From Streptomyces sp. NBC_00569 (GTDB lineage Bacteria; Actinomycetota; Actinomycetes; Streptomycetales; Streptomycetaceae), in the NCBI RefSeq assembly GCF_036345255.1, contig NZ_CP107783.1, positions 2,790,001 through 2,854,000 on the forward strand: a stretch of DNA of 64,000 bases, in the 5' to 3' direction. The notes below the pieces were generated by a model that was given only the letters and a program-made list of their open reading frames with translations, was not told the DNA's origin and did no database searches. The position numbers and the translations under genes were made by a program. Of this stretch, positions 61,028 to 64,000 are shown one piece after another (the first letter of the stretch is position 1; every line of letters begins with the position of its first letter).

Positions 61028-61942
61028 GTGAGCGCAGACGGGGCCGACGCGGTGGAGATGCGTGCCGCTCTGGTGCGGCTGCGGCGGGGCACCGGACTGC
61101 CCGTCGCGTTCGGCGGACTCATGGCGGGCGGCGCCGGCTCGGTGCGCATCGGTGAGCTGAGCGGCGCGGTGACGGGCGCGCTCCGCGGTCTCGCCATCGC
61201 GACGGGCAACGGCCTGGGCGGCAAGGCGCTCGCCCTGTCCCGGCCGTGCGCCGTCACGGACTACCCGGTGTCGCGGCACATCAGCCATGAGTACGACGCG
61301 GCGGTCGCGGCCGAGGGCCTGCTCTCGGTCCTCGCGGTCCCCGTCGTCGTACGCCGCCGGGTCCGGGGCGTCCTCTACGGCGCCCTGCGCACCGCCCAAC
61401 CACTGGGCGACCGCACGCTGGGCGAGGCGGTCGCCGCCGCGCGCGACGTGGAACAGGCACTGGTGGTACGGGACGAGGCGCGCGCGCTGCTGGCGGCGGT
61501 GGCGGGAGCGGGAGCCGCCGGCCCGGTGGCCGGCGGGATGGCCGGGGCGGTGGCCGGTGCGGGTGGTCCGGCGGCCGGTTCGGGGGCCGTTGCGGCGGTC
61601 GGCTCGGCGGCGTGGGAGGAGGTGCGGGAGGCGCACGGTGCGCTGCGGGCGCTCGCGCCTCGCGTCGTGGATCCGGCACTGCGCGAGGAACTCCTCGCGG
61701 TGTGCGGGCGGCTCGCCTCGGCGACGGCTCCGCCACGGGTACGCGACGTGGGCCTCACCCCACGCGAGGTGGACGTCCTCGCGTGCGTGGCCACGGGCGC
61801 GACGAACGCGGTCACGGCCGAGCGGCTCGGCCTGCGGTCCGAGACGGTCAAGGGCTATCTGCGGTCGGCGATGCGGAAACTGGGCGCGCACACGCGCCTG
61901 GAGGCCGTGGTGGCGGCGCGGAGGGCAGGGCTGCTGCCTTAG
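61028..61942 (+). CDS. LuxR-type regulator with GAF-like domain
   Basis: 304 aa. A GAF-like region (about 20-150; GNGLGGKALALSRPCAVTDY, VLAVPVVVRRRVRGVLYGAL) and an Ala/Gly-rich linker precede a LuxR helix-turn-helix (LTPREVDVLACVATGATNAV, GLRSETVKGYLRSAMRKLGA). It probably controls the divergent acyl-CoA synthetase genes. GTG at 61028 with GGAGGG about 9 nt upstream is preferred; GTG at 60992 is inside the palindrome. Confidence 0.85.
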   Translation: MSADGADAVEMRAALVRLRRGTGLPVAFGGLMAGGAGSVRIGELSGAVTGALRGLAIATGNGLGGKALALSRPCAVTDYPVSRHISHEYDAAVAAEGLLSVLAVPVVVRRRVRGVLYGALRTAQPLGDRTLGEAVAAARDVEQALVVRDEARALLAAVAGAGAAGPVAGGMAGAVAGAGGPAAGSGAVAAVGSAAWEEVREAHGALRALAPRVVDPALREELLAVCGRLASATAPPRVRDVGLTPREVDVLACVATGATNAVTAERLGLRSETVKGYLRSAMRKLGAHTRLEAVVAARRAGLLP

Positions 61943-62022
61943 CCGCTCCTCGAGGGCAAGGCCCTCGGTGACCGGGAGCACCGCCTCAGGCGCTCCATGG
62001 ACGCGAAAGGGGGGAGCGGGAC

Positions 62023-62679
62023 ATGCTGGGCGCCATGGTGTCCACAGACCGGTATCTCGCCTTCGCGGCGATGTCGCTCCTCGTGATCGTGATCCCTGGG
62101 CCGAGCGTGCTGTTCGTGATCGGGCGCGCGCTCGCGCACGGCCGGCGGACGGCGGTCGCGACGGCGCTCGGCAATGTCATCGGCTCGTACGTGCTCGTGG
62201 TGGCCGTGGCACTCGGGATCGGTTCCCTGGTGGAGCGCTCGGCCGGGGTGTTCATGGCCGTGAAGCTGGCGGGAGCCGCGTATCTGGTCCTCCTCGGCGT
62301 GCAGGCTTTCCGGCACCGCAAAGAGATGCGGGCCGAGGACATCCGGGGGCCGCAGGGCCCGCCGCGCGGAGATCTGCGAACGGTGGCGGACGGCGCGCTC
62401 GTCGGGGTCACCAACCCCAAGGGCATCGTCTTCTTCGCGGCGGTCCTGCCGCAGTTCGTGGACCACTCGGCCGGTCAAGTGCCGGCACAGATGCTCCTGT
62501 TGGGACTGATGCCTATCTCGATCGGCCTGGTCACGGACACGCTGTGGGGCCTGACGGCGTCCGCCGCGCGTACGTGGTTCGCCCGGTCCGACCGGCGCCT
62601 GTCACTGATCGGCGGCACGGGAGGCTTCGCGATGATCGGCCTGGGCGTGACGGTCGCGGCGACGGGCCGCGCCGACTGA
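62023..62679 (+). CDS. LysE-family amino-acid exporter
   Basis: 218 aa with about six helices. Start YLAFAAMSLLVIVIPGPSVL (PGPs motif), then LGNVIGSYVLVVAVALGIG, VKLAGAAYLVLLGVQAFR and the LVGVTNPKGIVFFAAVLPQF motif (NPK) of RhtB/LysE exporters. Substrate probably an amino acid such as homoserine or threonine, not determinable. GGGGAGCGGGAC precedes the ATG. Confidence 0.95.
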   Translation: MLGAMVSTDRYLAFAAMSLLVIVIPGPSVLFVIGRALAHGRRTAVATALGNVIGSYVLVVAVALGIGSLVERSAGVFMAVKLAGAAYLVLLGVQAFRHRKEMRAEDIRGPQGPPRGDLRTVADGALVGVTNPKGIVFFAAVLPQFVDHSAGQVPAQMLLLGLMPISIGLVTDTLWGLTASAARTWFARSDRRLSLIGGTGGFAMIGLGVTVAATGRAD

Positions 62680-62785
62680 TCCCCGGCGGACGGCTTCCGA
62701 CGATCACCCCGCGCCGGCCGCATTTGGGCCATATATCCTGCGCAGTGGCCGAAGTGACAGCCGTTTCGACACGCAAGGCGGAGAC

Positions 62786-63949
62786 ATGGCAGAGCGGCGG
62801 GCCCGCCCCGGAGTGGAACCGAAGAAGTACATGTGGCGCCGCACCACCGGACAGCCACCGGTGAACCGGCCCAGGCTCGACACCACTCCGCCCCCGCCCG
62901 CCGCACCCACGAGCCCCGGGCCGGAGACGGCCAGCGTGGTGCAGGCGGCGCTGTACCGGGACGGGGTACGGGTGTCGTCGCCCGCGACGCTCGCCGAGAC
63001 GTTCCGCGAGCTGCGCGAGCAGCCGGACGGCATGGCGTGGATCGGCCTGGCCCGCCCGACCGAGTCCGAGCTCCTCTCCCTGGCGGCCGAGTTCGACCTG
63101 CATCCGCTCGCGGTCGAGGACGCTCTGGAGGCACATCAGCGGCCGAAGCTGGAGCGGTACGGGGACACGCTGTTCGTCGTCCTGCGCGCCGCCCGCTACC
63201 TGGACGCGCCGGAGGAGGTCGAGTTCGGGGAGCTGCACGTGTTCGTCGGCGCGGACTTCGTCATCACGGTCCGCCACGGCGCGGCCCCCGACCTGTCCGG
63301 TGTGCGCCGCCGCATGGAGGACTCCCCCGAGCTGCTGAAACTCGGCCCCGAGGCGGTGCTCTACGCGATCCTCGACGCGGTCGTGGACGGCTACGCCCCG
63401 GTCGTCGCCGGCGTCCAGACGGACATCGACGAGATCGAGACGGAGGTGTTCAGCGGTGCGCCCGAGGTGTCCCGGCGCATCTACGAACTCTCGCGCGAGA
63501 TGGTCGAGTTCCAGCGCGCGACCCGCCCCCTGGTGGGCATGCTGCACGGCTTGATGGCGGGCTTCGCCAAGTACGGCACGGACGAGGAACTCCAGCGCTA
63601 CCTGCGGGACGTGGCCGACCACGTCACGCACACCAGCGAACGGGTCGACGGCTTCCGCCAGGCCCTCGCGGACATCCTGACGGTGAACGCGACGCAGGTG
63701 ACCCAGCAGCAGAACGCGGAGATGCGGGCACTGGCGGAGGCGGGCTTCGAGCAGAACGAGGAGATCAAGAAGATCTCGTCCTGGGCGGCCATCCTCTTCG
63801 CCCCGACCCTGGTCGGCACGATCTACGGCATGAACTTCGACCACATGCCGGAGCTGGGCTGGGGGTTCGGCTACCCGTTCGCGATCCTTCTGATGGCGGT
63901 GGTGTGTGTGAGCCTGTACTTCATCTTCAAGCGGCGGGACTGGCTGTGA
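62786..63949 (+). CDS. corA: CorA-family magnesium/cobalt channel
   Basis: 387 aa. A large cytosolic N-terminal domain with the willow helices (ILDAVVDGYAPVVAGVQTDI ... QALADILTVNATQVTQQQNA) is followed by two C-terminal helices. The pore loop YGMNFDHMPEL contains the invariant GMN selectivity motif, and the end FKRRDWL is Lys/Arg-rich as usual. It forms a pentameric Mg2+ channel. No magnesium riboswitch was recognised in the 106-bp leader. The first 50 residues are Pro-rich and non-conserved. Confidence 0.96.
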   Translation: MAERRARPGVEPKKYMWRRTTGQPPVNRPRLDTTPPPPAAPTSPGPETASVVQAALYRDGVRVSSPATLAETFRELREQPDGMAWIGLARPTESELLSLAAEFDLHPLAVEDALEAHQRPKLERYGDTLFVVLRAARYLDAPEEVEFGELHVFVGADFVITVRHGAAPDLSGVRRRMEDSPELLKLGPEAVLYAILDAVVDGYAPVVAGVQTDIDEIETEVFSGAPEVSRRIYELSREMVEFQRATRPLVGMLHGLMAGFAKYGTDEELQRYLRDVADHVTHTSERVDGFRQALADILTVNATQVTQQQNAEMRALAEAGFEQNEEIKKISSWAAILFAPTLVGTIYGMNFDHMPELGWGFGYPFAILLMAVVCVSLYFIFKRRDWL

Positions 63950-64000
63950 CGACGAGCGGACCGGCGAGAGCCGCTGCGCCGTCCGCACGCCTCAGATGCT
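63950..64000. other. Right window edge
   Basis: No gene or structured element is supported in the last 51 bp. Confidence 0.5.

Overview
The window is high-GC actinobacterial chromosome, almost certainly Streptomyces: strong GC bias at third codon positions, frequent GTG starts, NarL-type two-component pairs, a secreted RNase Sa, a GH46 chitosanase, and purine-catabolism genes arranged as in S. coelicolor. No rRNA, canonical tRNA, CRISPR array or prophage was seen. The only clear mobile element is a stand-alone tnpB near the left end.

Layout: (1) 1-7.8 kb holds a ROK regulator, tnpB, a two-component pair, a 66-residue membrane protein, a secreted RNase, an EamA transporter and an SDR. (2) 7.9-20.8 kb is the allantoin block: allantoicase, allantoinase, the IclR repressor AllR, an ABC exporter with its own two-component system, a universal stress protein, a MocR regulator, a MobA-like nucleotidyltransferase and malate synthase. 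(3) 20.9-41.7 kb is mixed: HipA-like kinase, flavin monooxygenase, VWA protein, HxlR regulator with aminotransferase and C39-like protein, a structured RNA locus, SNF2 helicase with SWIM protein, thioesterase, AraC regulators, chitosanase and MFS transporter. (4) 41.9-56.4 kb is the urate/glyoxylate block: two NCS2 permeases, an (8-oxo)guanine deaminase, uricase, HIU hydrolase, OHCU decarboxylase, an HTH regulator, hydroxypyruvate isomerase, tartronate semialdehyde reductase, catalase and glyoxylate carboligase, interrupted by a Shedu-type defence nuclease. (5) 56.6-64 kb holds a degenerate Mrr-like protein, two acyl-CoA synthetases, a LuxR regulator, a LysE exporter and a CorA transporter.

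Together blocks 2 and 4 give a nearly complete route: purine uptake, deamination, urate to 5-hydroxyisourate to OHCU to allantoin, allantoate, ureidoglycolate, then glyoxylate to malate (AceB) or glycerate (Gcl, Hyi, GlxR). Catalase can remove uricase H2O2. Xanthine dehydrogenase, ureidoglycolate lyase and glycerate kinase are not in the window.

Two operator-like motifs tie the blocks together. Motif A is a 15-bp TTCC-N7-GGAA palindrome found at allB, aceB, hyi and gcl, each time with a weaker second copy exactly 21 bp away that sits on the likely transcription start; AllR is the obvious candidate. Motif B is a 17-bp TTCAAC-N5-GTTGAM palindrome found at allB, uraD and, twice, at katA, and it supplies the -35 element at uraD and katA. 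The most unusual object is a minus-strand structure at 28085-28190 that folds like a circularly permuted tRNA closed by an outer stem, the architecture of bacterial YrlA-type Y RNAs.
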